Below are positions 35,627 to 46,109 of a DNA stretch of 64,000 nucleotides, one piece after another. The stretch is from Tipula vernalis (Eukaryota; Arthropoda; Insecta; Diptera; Tipulidae). Numbering within the stretch: position 1 is the stretch's first letter; every line of letters starts with the position of its first letter. The notes beneath the pieces were generated by a model. It was not told where the DNA came from. It saw only the letters and a list, made by a program, of their open reading frames with translations, and did not search any database. The stretch is from positions 25,689,653 through 25,753,652 of the forward strand of contig OY282560.1 of assembly GCA_958295665.1 (NCBI GenBank), read 5' to 3'. Position numbers and translations under genes: made by a program.

Positions 35627-35639
35627 TTATGTATGTACA

Positions 35640-37080
35640 TATTCTATTTAATAAAGTTTAAATTTTATTCCTAAATAATTCACCTTTTCCAGATTTTCGA
35701 CTTACAACTGTACGTCTTCGAAGACGCGCAAGAGTCAAATTTGGAATGAAAATTTGCTTCCCGTAGCGGAATCAAATATAAATAACAATAATAATAAATA
35801 AAACACTTAATTTAATTTTTGAAATTATTAAACAGTTTTATTTAAAAAATATTTTTGTTTTTGCTGCTGCTGCTGGCTGCCTCTAAAAATCCAAATTTAA
35901 ATAAAAAAGAGTTAGGAGTCCGCGAGCAACAGAAATTTAGAAATAAAGAAACAAATTAATAATAAAATTGTGCAATTGCACAGGTGACCCCTAGTGAATA
36001 TTAGAATTTAGAAATAAAATAAAAGAATAATTTGTTTATCCAAAGCACATGCATTGTTTTCCCTGTCCTTGATTCATTTTACGAAAATTTCCGAAAACAC
36101 GTTGGCTTCGTCATGGAACAGTCAAAGAATAAATAGAGTAACTTAATCGCCGTTAACACAGATAATTGAGGGGAAGTTTGTCGAAACAAAATTGTCGAAT
36201 TTTCGGCAGCTACAGAAATTAAACTTAAGCAACATATTGAAAGCTTTAATGTTATTGTTTCACTCTACAGACTGGCAAATTTTACGAACAGGCTTAACAC
36301 CTGGCTTAAACATCAGGTATTTGTGGGGTGATTTTGTACACAAAAATACTGAGTCTAGTGTTTCGTATGAGAGGTACAGGAAAACATGTAGACGGTTTTA
36401 CTGCTCCTTCCGAAGTTGAGTGCCAACATTGTTTATTATTGAAAAATTCTGCATATGCCATCATGCAAATAAATTTTTAACATTGTTTCTCTTAAAAAAG
36501 ACGTATTTTGAATTGCACAGCAGATTCGGCGCGATTTACATATAGAAATGGACGAAATGTTTAAATTAAAATGGACGCAGTCCATGCAAAATAGTTTTGA
36601 TTTTTTACAAAACATTTTTGACATGGAAGGCCTATTGCAAATAGGATTGGACACAAATTTTTAAATTTAGACGATTTTTATTGATTTTTTAGGGCACATG
36701 TTAAATCTATTGGATGTTTTTGTTACTCTGATTTGCAAATAGAATTGGACGAAATCTTTTAAAATTCAATTAATTTTAAACAAAATTTAAAGATTCTTAG
36801 AAATTTAGTTTTGTTAGAAATAAAAATAATTTGTTTTATACAATATATTTCAAAAAAAAAACCATCGACGAAATTAAAAATTTGGCTCGGCATGATAAAT
36901 TTAAGAGTTTTCAATATAAATCCTATTTTTCAGACGGTTTGAAAAAAACTGAAAAATCACTGAACAAAATTTACATTCTATAAAAATTTAACATGTTTTA
37001 TAAAGTGGTTTAAATGATTTGTAAAAGGTTGAAAAGTAATTGAAAAATGTTTAAGCTATGTTATCAATATTTAAGTAATA
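35640..37080. other. Intergenic AT-rich DNA
   Basis: No gene is supported. A perfect 14-bp palindrome CGTCTTCGAAGACG lies at about 35713-35726, about 90 bases after the Helitron frame, and might belong to its 3' end, but no CTRR end was identified. From 36530 to 36760 degenerate copies of TGCAAATAGAATTGGACGAAAT appear three times. Confidence 0.45.
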
Positions 37081-37085
37081 CATAC

Positions 37086-37315
37086 ATATCGTTGATGTCA
37101 ATTCACAATAACGTATCTAAAAATATTGAAAAAAATGTACGTATCTAAAAACGTTTAAAATTGGTTGTGCATGACCAATGTCGATCAAATTGACCAATAG
37201 TAACGACTTATTACAATCAATACAATTTTATTGTTGGTTACTTTCATCGACATTTATCATGTACTACTTGAAAAATATTTTTAGATACGTTACTGTGAAT
37301 TGACATCAACGATAT
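37086..37315. mobile_element. 230-bp MITE with 42-bp inverted repeats
   Basis: Terminal inverted repeats 37086-37127 and 37274-37315 match at 41 of 42 positions, starting ATATCGTTGATGTC and including ACGTATCTAAAAATATT. The inner sequence has no coding capacity. Flanking TA dinucleotides are compatible with a Tc1/mariner-type target, but this is uncertain. Confidence 0.85.
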
Positions 37316-37319
37316 ATTT

Positions 37320-39200
37320 TACACACCTAACTCTCTAAGGCATGTCGAGGAAAGTCCGAATTGTACTGAACGCACAAAAATCACCTTCACCATTGATTTC
37401 TAAAATCTGTCAACCAACATATATATGAAGTTTGTTGATATTCCCTTGAAAAATCCAATCAACAATCACGTTCATCAAACATGCTACGAAAATAATGCCT
37501 AGTTTTCAATTCTTAAATAAGAACCAGAAAATTAGTTACGTTACGTTAGGTTAAAGACCTACCTTTGCAAGGAGGTTAATAAATTTTAAACAATAAAAGT
37601 CATTCTGCTGTACGACTTATATTTTAGGACTACGTGCTAAACTATTTTTAATCGCCTTTAGTAAGGTTTAACCTTTTTGTGTACACATTTATATGTATAC
37701 AGCATTTATTTATACTTTACACTTACTGTGCTTTATAGCCTAAGGATAGTAATTAATTTTAAGTAATAAAATCATATGTACTTAGTGTCTGACCATACTA
37801 TAAGAATGTGGGTCTTCTTAATTTTTCTTACAAAATTTAATTTTATTCAACCCAGAAATGAATTAAGATTGGAGGATGCCAATGTTTTAAAATTAGTCAA
37901 GTAGCTTAATTATTCCATTAAAGTCATTAACCTTCAAAGCATGAGGTGGTGAAAGTTATTGTTACGTGTAAGATAACTTTTCCTAAGGAACAAAAACATG
38001 AATCACGACTAATAAATAAGTCATTTCCCCATATTAATTCTTACAAACCAGTTAATCCCACTTACACAAACCTATTAAGTTTCCTAAAACAACTATAACA
38101 AATATGTAAACAAAAACAACAACAAAAACATTACTATACCTACTAATCAACTAAACTAGTAGTGGATTAAGTAATTAATAAATCATCAAATCAGAGGTGA
38201 TTCATTCATAAACTGCATCTACTTCATTAACGTAAAGGCAGTGACCAAAGAGCACGATGCCATCAGTAAATAATTCTCGCTTTATTAAAAAGCTAGCTAC
38301 TTAGAATAAAAGTGCACGTAGTTTTTTTTTTATGTAAATTAAAGAAATGAAATAACAAATCAAATTAAGGAACACGTACTCCCCGGCGATGTATTTGTAT
38401 TCTATAAGAAGCTGTTTAAATCAGCTTTTACATGAACTTGAAGGTGATATTTAATAAGGAAATAAATTTAAATTAAGTGTTTTTTGTAAATACCTGCATA
38501 CGTACTTTTTCTTTATCTTCTTATAACTCGATTGAGTATAAGACGTCAACTTGTTGACAGCTTGGTTCATGTAGATAAATTCAGCGTTTTCAAGCGAATT
38601 ATTTTGTGCGTGGTTCAATAGTTGTAAATCAATCAATTCACAAAAATGTTCGCTGTACCACGAAAAAATATATTTCCTACATACAATGTATGCAATGTTT
38701 CCCATTAGTTCCGCAAAAACTATCAATAATCTCAAATATAAAAATTCTCGAAAAATCTCAAATACAACTGAACAAAATATTGTCATCTTACAATTTCTAA
38801 AGTGGGATAGAAACTTTAAAAAATATGTCTCAGTAGAGGAGGAATACTCTAATAAACGATTACATGAAATGCCTCTAACTGTAAAGTATTGGAAAGTCCG
38901 CTGCCATTGGGAAAAATAATTTCAGAGTGAAATCTGAACTATGCCATATATTGGACCTATAAATTCGTAGCAGAATTTAAAAAAAATTAACGTTGCTAGT
39001 GTCTACCTACTTCCTACATAAATTTTAGGTTAAATGGAGTTGCCGGAACTTCTTCTAGGAAAATTTTCAGACTGACTTGGTTTTTTTTAATTAACCGCAT
39101 TTTCCCATTTGGGAATGTTTCTATTAGCTCTTGCATATCTTGCAGTTAAAATTTTCTTCGATATTTTAGAACAGCTTTTCTGGACTGGACAGCACAGTGG
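37320..39200. other. Intergenic DNA, no gene supported
   Basis: The longest frame (38451-38786, minus) is hydrophobic in its first third but has no motif I recognise and overlaps frames on the other strand. No repeat boundaries are seen. Confidence 0.45.
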
Positions 39201-39219
39201 TGTAACTAGGTACCCGCAG

Positions 39220-41800
39220 CCCAGGGTGGAGGGTCCACGGTTAATGGTTCGAATATTCAACCTTTCAAATTTCCAAAACGGGACATTTCTAGGAAATTTT
39301 TAAGAAAAAGCGGTGTTCTAGTTTTTAGAGAAAGAAAAAATCGTTCCTGTTGCTATTACCAATTTTCCTAAGACAGGTCCAACAATTTCTTCTCGGTTAC
39401 TAAAGATGAATGTCAGAGTACTTACGCGTAATCTGACTCCATAGAAATAAAAATATCTTTAGGTTCTGACAGATATTTAGATTTAATACAATATAGCATG
39501 GAAATGAGTTGCGGTGCGGGACTTAAATGGTGATTCGGTGTTTCAAACAGGGCTGCGGAGTGCGAGCAAAAATGTTCGGCTCCGGCTCCGACTCGGGAAA
39601 TTTATAAACTTATTAACGACTCCGGCTCCTGCTCCGACTCCGGTTCCAGCTCCGGCTCCAGCTCCGGCTCCAACTCCGGCTCCAACTCTGACTCCAGCTC
39701 CTCCCCCGTCATCAAAAATATATCTTTCTATGCGTAAAGCAAATAGGGTTTTCATTTCCGTGAAACGCTGTTATTTATGTGCTGAAAAACTGTAGATATT
39801 TGTCCAGCAAGCAGTAGCTGGACGATAGCGTGTCGGTGTTAATTTACAAAGGCCGTCGGCTCAATCTCAAGAACCAGTTTTTTTATTTTTATTTACTGCA
39901 GCGCTTTAACTGGGAGGGTTTCTATTGATTTATTACCGATTGCAAGGTCACATGTTTGAAATTTGTCAGGTTCAGTAAGTCCCTGTTAATACTTCTTGAT
40001 GTTTTTCTTTTCAATTTTTTGCTTGGTTTAACATCAGTAATTTCTGTGAAATGTGATGACAAAATACGACTTTCGATTCGACTTTCTACACGTATCTCGA
40101 CTTAAATTTCGCGAGATTTCGAGAATTAAGCCCGGTACACTGCGCTGAAGTGAAATGAAATTTCTCATATAAAAATGACATAAGCGAAAACGAAAATGAA
40201 AATTTCACCGCTGAATTTCATTTTGTGGTTCGCAGTTTAGCTAGCGAAATGGGAGTTTTCATATCAGAATACAGATGTCTCTATTTTATCTCTACATATT
40301 TTTCACTTCATTTTCTTCATCTTCCTGGACGATAAATGTGAAGATAAATTTTGACAATTTCATTTGAGTTTTTGCGTTTTGTGGATCGATGTGAATTTTA
40401 TTGTATAAAATACATTGTCAGAGATAACATGAAGTTGTACGCACTAAAATATTTACGAAGCTCGTCAAACTAAATTTTCACGTCAGATTTATCTTCCTAT
40501 ATTTTTGGAGACCAATAAAAATTTCATTTCACTTGAACAGCGTACTAGGCTTTAGAAAAGACGAAGATTTTTCGAGAAGAAACCCTAATTTTGCCTAGTC
40601 CGATTTTGAACTGCGCTAATGCATATATAAATAATTGGGCTACGTAAGCAAAAAAAATCCGGAGCCGGAGTCTGTCTATTCCACAAGGCTCCGGCTCCAA
40701 CTCCGGCTACTTTAAAAATACGAAAATAAACATAAACTCCGCAACTCCGACTCCGACTCCACAGCCCTGGTTTCAAGTTTCAAACCGTTCAGGTTGTTCG
40801 ATATTTATGAAATTATCTGATCTATTTGAGGGTTCCAATATTATTGCATATCGTATTGTTGAACTTAGTCTTAACTTGCTTAGTAGTATTAGTAACATTA
40901 AATTACATAACAAATAATTCGATATTTTTCGAAATTTTTGTGGGTTTTCTAGATTTCTACAGACTTTCCGAAATTACTGAAATTTTCACATAATAAAAAT
41001 ATATTTCGTATTTTTCTGGGGTAATCGAGATTGTTTGACGATTTATTCCAAATTTCTTAAGTTATTCGACATTTCTAGGATTAATCGAGATTTTTAAATA
41101 TTTTCAAATTTATTCGAATTTTGTATGGCAATGTTTTGCACTTAGCTTTGAGGTGTGGAAACTTGTAGAGTTACACGTGTAAATCTGAATCGTGAAGTTT
41201 AGTTGATTTTCGAGATTTCGAGATTTTTCCAATTTCCTAGGTAATTCGAAATTGTTTAAGAATGTCCAGGTTATTTACATTTTACATGGCAGTAATTAGC
41301 GCGAATACCATTTCATTTGGTTTTACGTACTTACAGATAATTCGATATTCGCGTTCCACCTTAAATTACGGTTTTTTGTCAAGGTTTTCTCCTTTAGCGC
41401 CGCACTTTAGCCTGTGCCAGATGGCCAAAAATGTGCCAAATGGCCATAGTTACCAGTGGTTGCCACGAAGAGGCAGCACGTACACTTGCGAATTGTGAAC
41501 AGGTTACCCCTTCCACAATTGTACCCATCACGTAGCTGCAAAATGACATGACCAGAACAGCTCACGTGATGCGCACCCTACTGGAAGGTTACGGAGCTGG
41601 TAGATTAATCTACTCAACTTTGGTCCCCCCTCCAATAGACGCCAAACCACCAATAGGTACGATATATTTAGGGGTAGGATTGAGTTGATTGCTAGAAATT
41701 TCATTTTGTTTGAGACCACTGAACTGAATTACGTGCTGCTTCGTACAAGTTACGTATCATAGGTACAAGAAGCATTTTTAGAGGCTCAAGAAAAATTTTG
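39220..41800 (+). repeat. Dispersed repeat family, copy 1
   Basis: Blocks of this segment recur in the same order at 55860-57300 and 60195-60240: GATATTTAGATTTA near 39473, GTAACATTAAATTACAT near 40890, TAGAGTTACACGTGTAAATC near 41167 and TACAAGAAGCATTTTTAG near 41760. This copy carries the hAT-type insertion at 39548-40769, which the second copy lacks. Confidence 0.65.
39548..40769. mobile_element. hAT-type non-autonomous element, 1.2 kb
   Basis: Ends are CAGGGCTGCGGAGT on the left and, reverse-complemented, CAGGGCTGTGGAGTCGGAG on the right. Flanks are GTTTCAAA (39540-39547) and GTTTCAAG (40770-40777), an 8-bp target duplication with one change. GC-rich (CTCCGG)-type subterminal repeats fill 39575-39710 and the inverse 40655-40765. 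There is no transposase, so it depends on another element. Pro/Ala-rich frames within the repeats are not genes. Confidence 0.9.
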
Positions 41801-41931
41801 CGGGAGCCCGAAATTTGTAGTTTACGCCATTGATTGAAACTTCATAAACCTTGCAGTGGGCTTAGGATCGTTATCCTATATGAATAAGGCTCTATCACAT
41901 TTTTTATGATATATATATTTGAACACATTGT

Positions 41932-42335
41932 TCATTCGCTCATTAATTTTAAATACTGCTCGCACCAGAAAAGTACTTCCCAAACCATAACGTTCCCACC
42001 TACATAAGGCTTGTCGTCCAACCCAAGCAAATTATATGACTTTTTCCAAAACTCGTAAGATTTATTTTTCGTGTTGTTTGGAAACAACTGGATCTCAAGA
42101 TTCAACCAGCTGACGTTTAATAGTCTTGTCCGACCAACTCTATGTAATTTTAGATAAATCGGCTTCATTTATTTTCCTGGCTTCAGCTTTCCTTTCCGTT
42201 GTTTTTCGAGCTCGTTTTTTTCTGGTCTGCTTTCGAAACCCCCCCTTACTGCATCAATTTTGTGGAAAAAGAGCTAAATCCGCCAATTTTACCACAACAT
42301 AGACCAATTGAAAGATATTGGACAAATGCGGAGCT
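41932..42335 (-). pseudogene. Tc1/mariner transposase scraps
   Basis: The minus frame 42168-41932 contains FPNNTKNKSYEFWKKS then GGNVMVWEVLFW, matching the GGGSVMVWGC region of Tc1-type transposases. On the + strand at 42264-42315 a separate short stretch reads PPILPQHRPIERYW, matching the end of the DDE domain in another mariner-like group. Both are fragments. Confidence 0.6.
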
Positions 42336-42369
42336 TATATGAGGAATTAGTAGATGTAGACCTACCAGG

Positions 42370-42940
42370 CATAAACTCAGATATATGGCGTATAAATGCG
42401 CCGCAGGTCTCGATATTGCAAATTGGATGCATTCGGATGTTCATTGGTTCTCACAATTAAAACATTTGGTGAAGTTAGTCCTTGCTCCTCGTAAATCGTT
42501 AAGACTTTACTTGTTGGTGGTATATAAGGTAAGCACTCGAAGAATTCCATATAGAGTTCCATAGAGTTTTTAGTGCTGATATCTGACTAAAATTCGTTTA
42601 GTCCTAACGTAACATCAATAGGACCTCTATATGTAACATTTAATTGCGCCGAATTCGTTATAAATTTATTTGCGTCATAAAATTTCATATTAACAGGATA
42701 TAATCTGTCAATATATGGAATTTGATTTTTAACCCCAAGAAATAATGCCATTAATTAGGTAGGAAGCAATCGTTTTATAGTTTAATACGATTTTATTGAA
42801 GTCAGTCTTCTCCTTAATGTAATGAGGAGTAATTTTAGATTTGAGATCAGCCAGCCCTTCTTTAGTGGCATATAAGACGAGTTGAAAGCCCAATTTATGA
42901 GCGTTTATGATCGACGTAGATTTTCTACAGCCTGGAATAC
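42370..42940 (-). pseudogene. Endogenous RNA-virus helicase relic, C-terminal part
   Basis: Minus-strand text resembles superfamily 1 helicases of the alphavirus-like plus-strand RNA viruses, perhaps close to insect virga-, nege- or kita-like viruses (inference). Near 42930 is a P-loop, GIPGCRKST, with Arg in place of the Gly usually found before Lys. Near 42715 is QIPYIDR (motif III region), near 42635 TYRGPIDV (motif IV) and near 42505-42450 LTIYEEQGLTSPNVLIVRT (motif V). Walker B (motif II) is missing through a deletion near 42720-42760. A stop codon lies near 42585. It is not functional. Its upstream part lies beyond the MULE at 45279-46100. Confidence 0.7.
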
Positions 42941-43404
42941 CTTGAACGGGGGTTGGGTATGAAATTCTGCTTTACAAAATTCTGTTTTACATAATTCTGT
43001 TTTACAAAATTCTGGTTCACAAAACTCTGTTTCATAAAATTCTGCTAAAAATTAATTCTGCAATTAATTTTTTTGCCGCAAAAAAATTAATTGCAGAATT
43101 AATTTTTAGCAGAATTTTATGAAACATGTACATAATTTTTATTTACAGTGTTTATACATATACTCGTATGCTGTAATTTAGTACAAAATATTGTATGAAC
43201 AAAGTATCTTTGCTGATTTTGTCTTTGTAGACAAAATAACAGATTAATTCTTTCCTTGATACATATTATACTGAACACATACTCAAAAACAAAGATAAAA
43301 ATAAATTCAAAATGGACATTAACATCTTTTAAAGTAACAAAGGTCAAAACAAACTTAATGTTGACGGTTATTTTTATTATTTTGAAAGAAAGCACAAGAA
43401 AGGA

Positions 43405-43535
43405 ACTTTTAGTTGGGCTTGCGCTAAAAGAATCGCCTTGCACTGTAAAAGCAGACTTACCACTATAATGGAAGATGGGATACACAAAATTAAGAAAGAA
43501 CAATGGGAGAAGCATACCCATCCACCAGTGGCCAG
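43405..43535 (+). pseudogene. FLYWCH zinc finger of the MULE
   Basis: One plus frame holds WACAKRIALHCKSRLTT then a spacer and HTHPP, which gives the C-C-H-H ligand order of FLYWCH fingers. In MULE-type (Phantom) transposons such a finger precedes the transposase and likely binds the transposon DNA. Confidence 0.7.
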
Positions 43536-43849
43536 TGATCTGGAAGTTTGAAACAATCATCACAAATTATAAGAAATTCTGTTGTTCAATGTCCTGAGAA
43601 TGTTAGAGTTTTTTTACCAACAAAAGAAGTTCAAAAAATGAAGGTCCATCGGATAAGAAAAAACATAATTGCTGAGCCACAAAACCTTGCCCTTATTGAC
43701 ATCCCTGAAGAATTACGTTAATTGGAAGGAGAATTATTTGTCTTGTATGAGTCTGAGGTCAACGGAGAAAAGATCATAATAAAGGGTACCAGATCATCTC
43801 TACAACTCCTAGCAGAGTCAACATACTGGATAATGGATGGTACTTTTTA

Positions 43850-44475
43850 AGTGGTACCGTGCATAATGCGGCAATTATTTTCTATCCATGGCCAGATTGA
43901 AGGTGAAGTTATACCATTAATTGTTTGTTTAATGAGCCAAAAATCTTTAAAATTGTACGACCATTTCTTTTTTGAATTAAAAAAACTATTTTTAAAATTC
44001 GAATTTGAACCAAATCCACAAAGAATCGTGTGTGATTTTGAAAAAGCCATTATTTCATCGGCAACATTTTTTTTTACAAACGCAAATGTAAAAGGATGCT
44101 TGTTCCGCTTCAGGCAAATTTTATGGCGTAAAATCCAAAAGGAGGGGATGAAAAAACTGTATGGAAATTCCGTATCGTTCTCTTTAGAAATTAGGATGAT
44201 AAAGAGTCTAGCCTTTGTTCCAGGAAGTTAATCCGTTTTACATAGAATTAAAAAGATGTTTCAACACAGAGAATCCGTAAAGTTTGGAAACTGGTTTGAA
44301 AAAAATTATTTGAGGACAACAAATCGGTCATTATATTCTCCAATATTTTGGACAGTGAACCAAAACAAACCCGGAACGGAATATTTCCCGAGAACCCAAA
44401 ACAGTGTTGAAGCATGTCACCGACGTTTGAATGTGGTAGTCGGGAAACGCCATGCAGGGCTTTATAAATTATAGA
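43850..44475 (+). pseudogene. MULE transposase domain
   Basis: Residues from about 43890 match the MULE domain: PLIVCLMSQKS near the start, the second catalytic Asp in CDFEKAII near 44030, then GCLFRFRQILWRKIQKEG and a C-terminal stretch to 44474 with NSVEACHRRLN. The first catalytic Asp lies upstream (DGT near 43840), where an in-frame stop breaks the frame. A single stop at 44229 separates the last two parts. Confidence 0.8.
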
Positions 44476-44769
44476 TGATTTGTCAAAGGAGATGACAATG
44501 TCAAAAATGCAGGTGGAAAAAATAAAATCGAGAAATTACAATAGAAAGAAAAAATCGATCATTCAAAAAAGAAAAAAAATTGTAAAAATTATAAAAAAAC
44601 GACCCAAGATGGGAAAACAAGATTTTCTCAAAAGAATCGCAATTAACTTATCTCTATAAACTCAAACTTTCGATGATTTGAACGTTTGCTTAAAATTTGT
44701 AAACCAATAATTTTATTAAAATTAAATTAAATAAAAAAGATATCCAATTTATTTTTTGTTTATATATCA

Positions 44770-44848
44770 TTGTGTGCGCGTGTGTGTGTGTGTGTGTGTG
44801 TATACTCGTGTTTGTGTGTTCGTGTGTCTGAGTATGTGTGTGTGTGTT
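44770..44848. repeat. (GT)n microsatellite
   Basis: GT-rich run with short interruptions at 44770-44848, followed by T12. Read on the minus strand it follows an A-run, as at the tail of the LINE fragment next to it. Confidence 0.9.
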
Positions 44849-45170
44849 TTTTTTTTTTTAATACGCTGGTAGGTGGAAAATCTTCCGAAGACACCGTCGA
44901 CCCATGTCGCCGGTAGTGTAAGATTTCTACTCACTAAAAACCACCTCCTTCTTCTGACCGTATTCCCCGTGGCACGACCGTAGGGTATTTCTTCGCGTGG
45001 ACGGAAATAAGTACCGATCGCATTTTCTGATTCGCTCTTAAATTTGGCCAACAAAAACCGCCAAACACCTGTCGCTGTTGCTTCTTTAGGTATGCGAAGT
45101 CTAAGTACACCACTGTACATAATATTCCATAACAATGGACCCAACACCGAACAGCAATTATTTTATCTGA
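44849..45170 (-). pseudogene. R1-type LINE fragment inside the MULE
   Basis: The minus frame 45147-44767 begins with LGPLLWNIMYSGVLRL, the GVPQGSxLGPLLWN-type reverse-transcriptase box of R1-clade LINEs. It then passes to a C-terminal stretch with RPREEIPYGRATG. A poly-A tail reads through on the minus strand at 44849-44862. The text between the two parts is shorter than in a full element, so an internal deletion is likely. It post-dates the MULE. Confidence 0.6.
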
Positions 45171-45278
45171 GTAGACAATAGATGGATAACTTAATGACAA
45201 AAACTATTTTTAAAAAAACAGAATTTTGTAAAAGCAGAATTTTTTAAAACAGAATTACATACCGATCCCCTTGAACGG

Positions 45279-46100
45279 AAATATTTGTAGTTAGAAAAAA
45301 GTTTGTCGATTCATAAAATTTGATTAGGTTTTCACTATCAAATCCAACCTGATGATTAATAGTAGGCTCGTCAAGGTATTTATTGTTCTGGTTGTCATAT
45401 ATGAAAATGTATGCCGATTATAAAGATGAAGCTGCAAAGGGCATCAGATGGATGTATTTCTTATAGTAGTTTTGTGGGTTGCCCTTTAAGATACTATCAG
45501 AATATTTTATGAAAAACGTTATTTCTTAATAGGAATCAGCAGACGTATCAGCATAAAATAACGGGATTGAAACTGAGAATCGTAATCCATCGAAACTATT
45601 ACTATAAAGAGTGAGGATAAAGGATTCACTATTCCATTGCTGAAATCTGCGTACAATTTTTTTTATCTTGGTGAGAAACAATAATAACAGGTTTACCTTC
45701 AATTTGGTATAGACTTTTGTGATTGCGTTGATATATTTAGTGTAGTACTTAGTTTCGTCCCCTTTTTACCCTTTTTAGCCAGATATTTCTTTAGAAGACA
45801 TTTGTCTAGTTTGGTTTACATACTCGTAATAACGCAAATCATGAGAGATGAAGTTGGTAAATAATTCCCATTTATCCAACAGATGATTTGAGGTTCAACA
45901 TAATCAAATGGTTGAGAAGAAATCCGCTTGTTAAAGTCATATCCATTTGTAAAATCCTCATTGTAAAAAGTTTTGCAACCTTTCTTTCCCAGTAACTTGG
46001 AATTTAAAGATTTCAGAACTGATTTATTCTCAGGTTGCAATGAATCAATCTCCTGCTCAGCCTGAGTTTCCGCATGATTTGTTCCATTATTGATATTCAC
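45279..46100 (-). pseudogene. Endogenous RNA-virus relic, upstream part
   Basis: Minus-strand frame that meets the helicase relic at the MULE target site: the frame from about 45415 to 45279 is open. Earlier pieces at about 45530-45420 and 46100-45816 (a 94-residue frame) read in the same direction with stops between them. I recognise no catalytic domain here; by position it would be the region between the capping enzyme and the helicase of a viral polyprotein. The assignment depends on its link with the helicase part. Confidence 0.45.
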
Positions 46101-46109
46101 GATATTCTT

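Larger units (their letters stand above)
42950..45269 (+). mobile_element. MULE DNA transposon (FLYWCH plus MULE domain), inactive
   Basis: Inverted ends GGGTTGGGTATG at left and CATACCGATCCC at right, with an exact 9-bp target duplication CTTGAACGG (42941-42949 and 45270-45278), the usual length for Mutator-like elements. Repeated AAAATTCTGTTTTAC units lie inside both ends. The internal + strand reads a FLYWCH zinc finger (about 43405-43530: WACAKRIALHCKSRL, then HTHPP) and a MULE transposase domain (43850-44230: PLIVCLMSQKSLKLYDHFF, then CDFEKA and GCLFRFRQ). It is broken by stops near 43725 and 43848. A LINE fragment and a GT microsatellite sit in its right part. Confidence 0.9.

Noticed and set aside
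35713..35726. Helitron 3' hairpin end
   Set aside because: The palindrome is present but no CTRR end or AT target could be fixed, so the Helitron end was left open.
38451..38786. Minus-strand 111-codon frame with a hydrophobic stretch
   Set aside because: No recognised motif, overlapped by frames on the other strand, no splice or neighbour support.
39514..39795. Pro/Ala-rich and Gly/Ala-rich open frames
   Set aside because: They arise from the CTCCGG-type subterminal repeats of the hAT-type element on both strands.
42900..43125. Repeated AATTCTG text as a possible CRISPR-like or tandem array
   Set aside because: The units are irregular, lie inside MULE ends and form a hairpin; the host is eukaryotic.
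45816..46100. Host gene for the 94-codon minus frame
   Set aside because: No host family recognised; direction and place fit the viral relic better, although this is uncertain.
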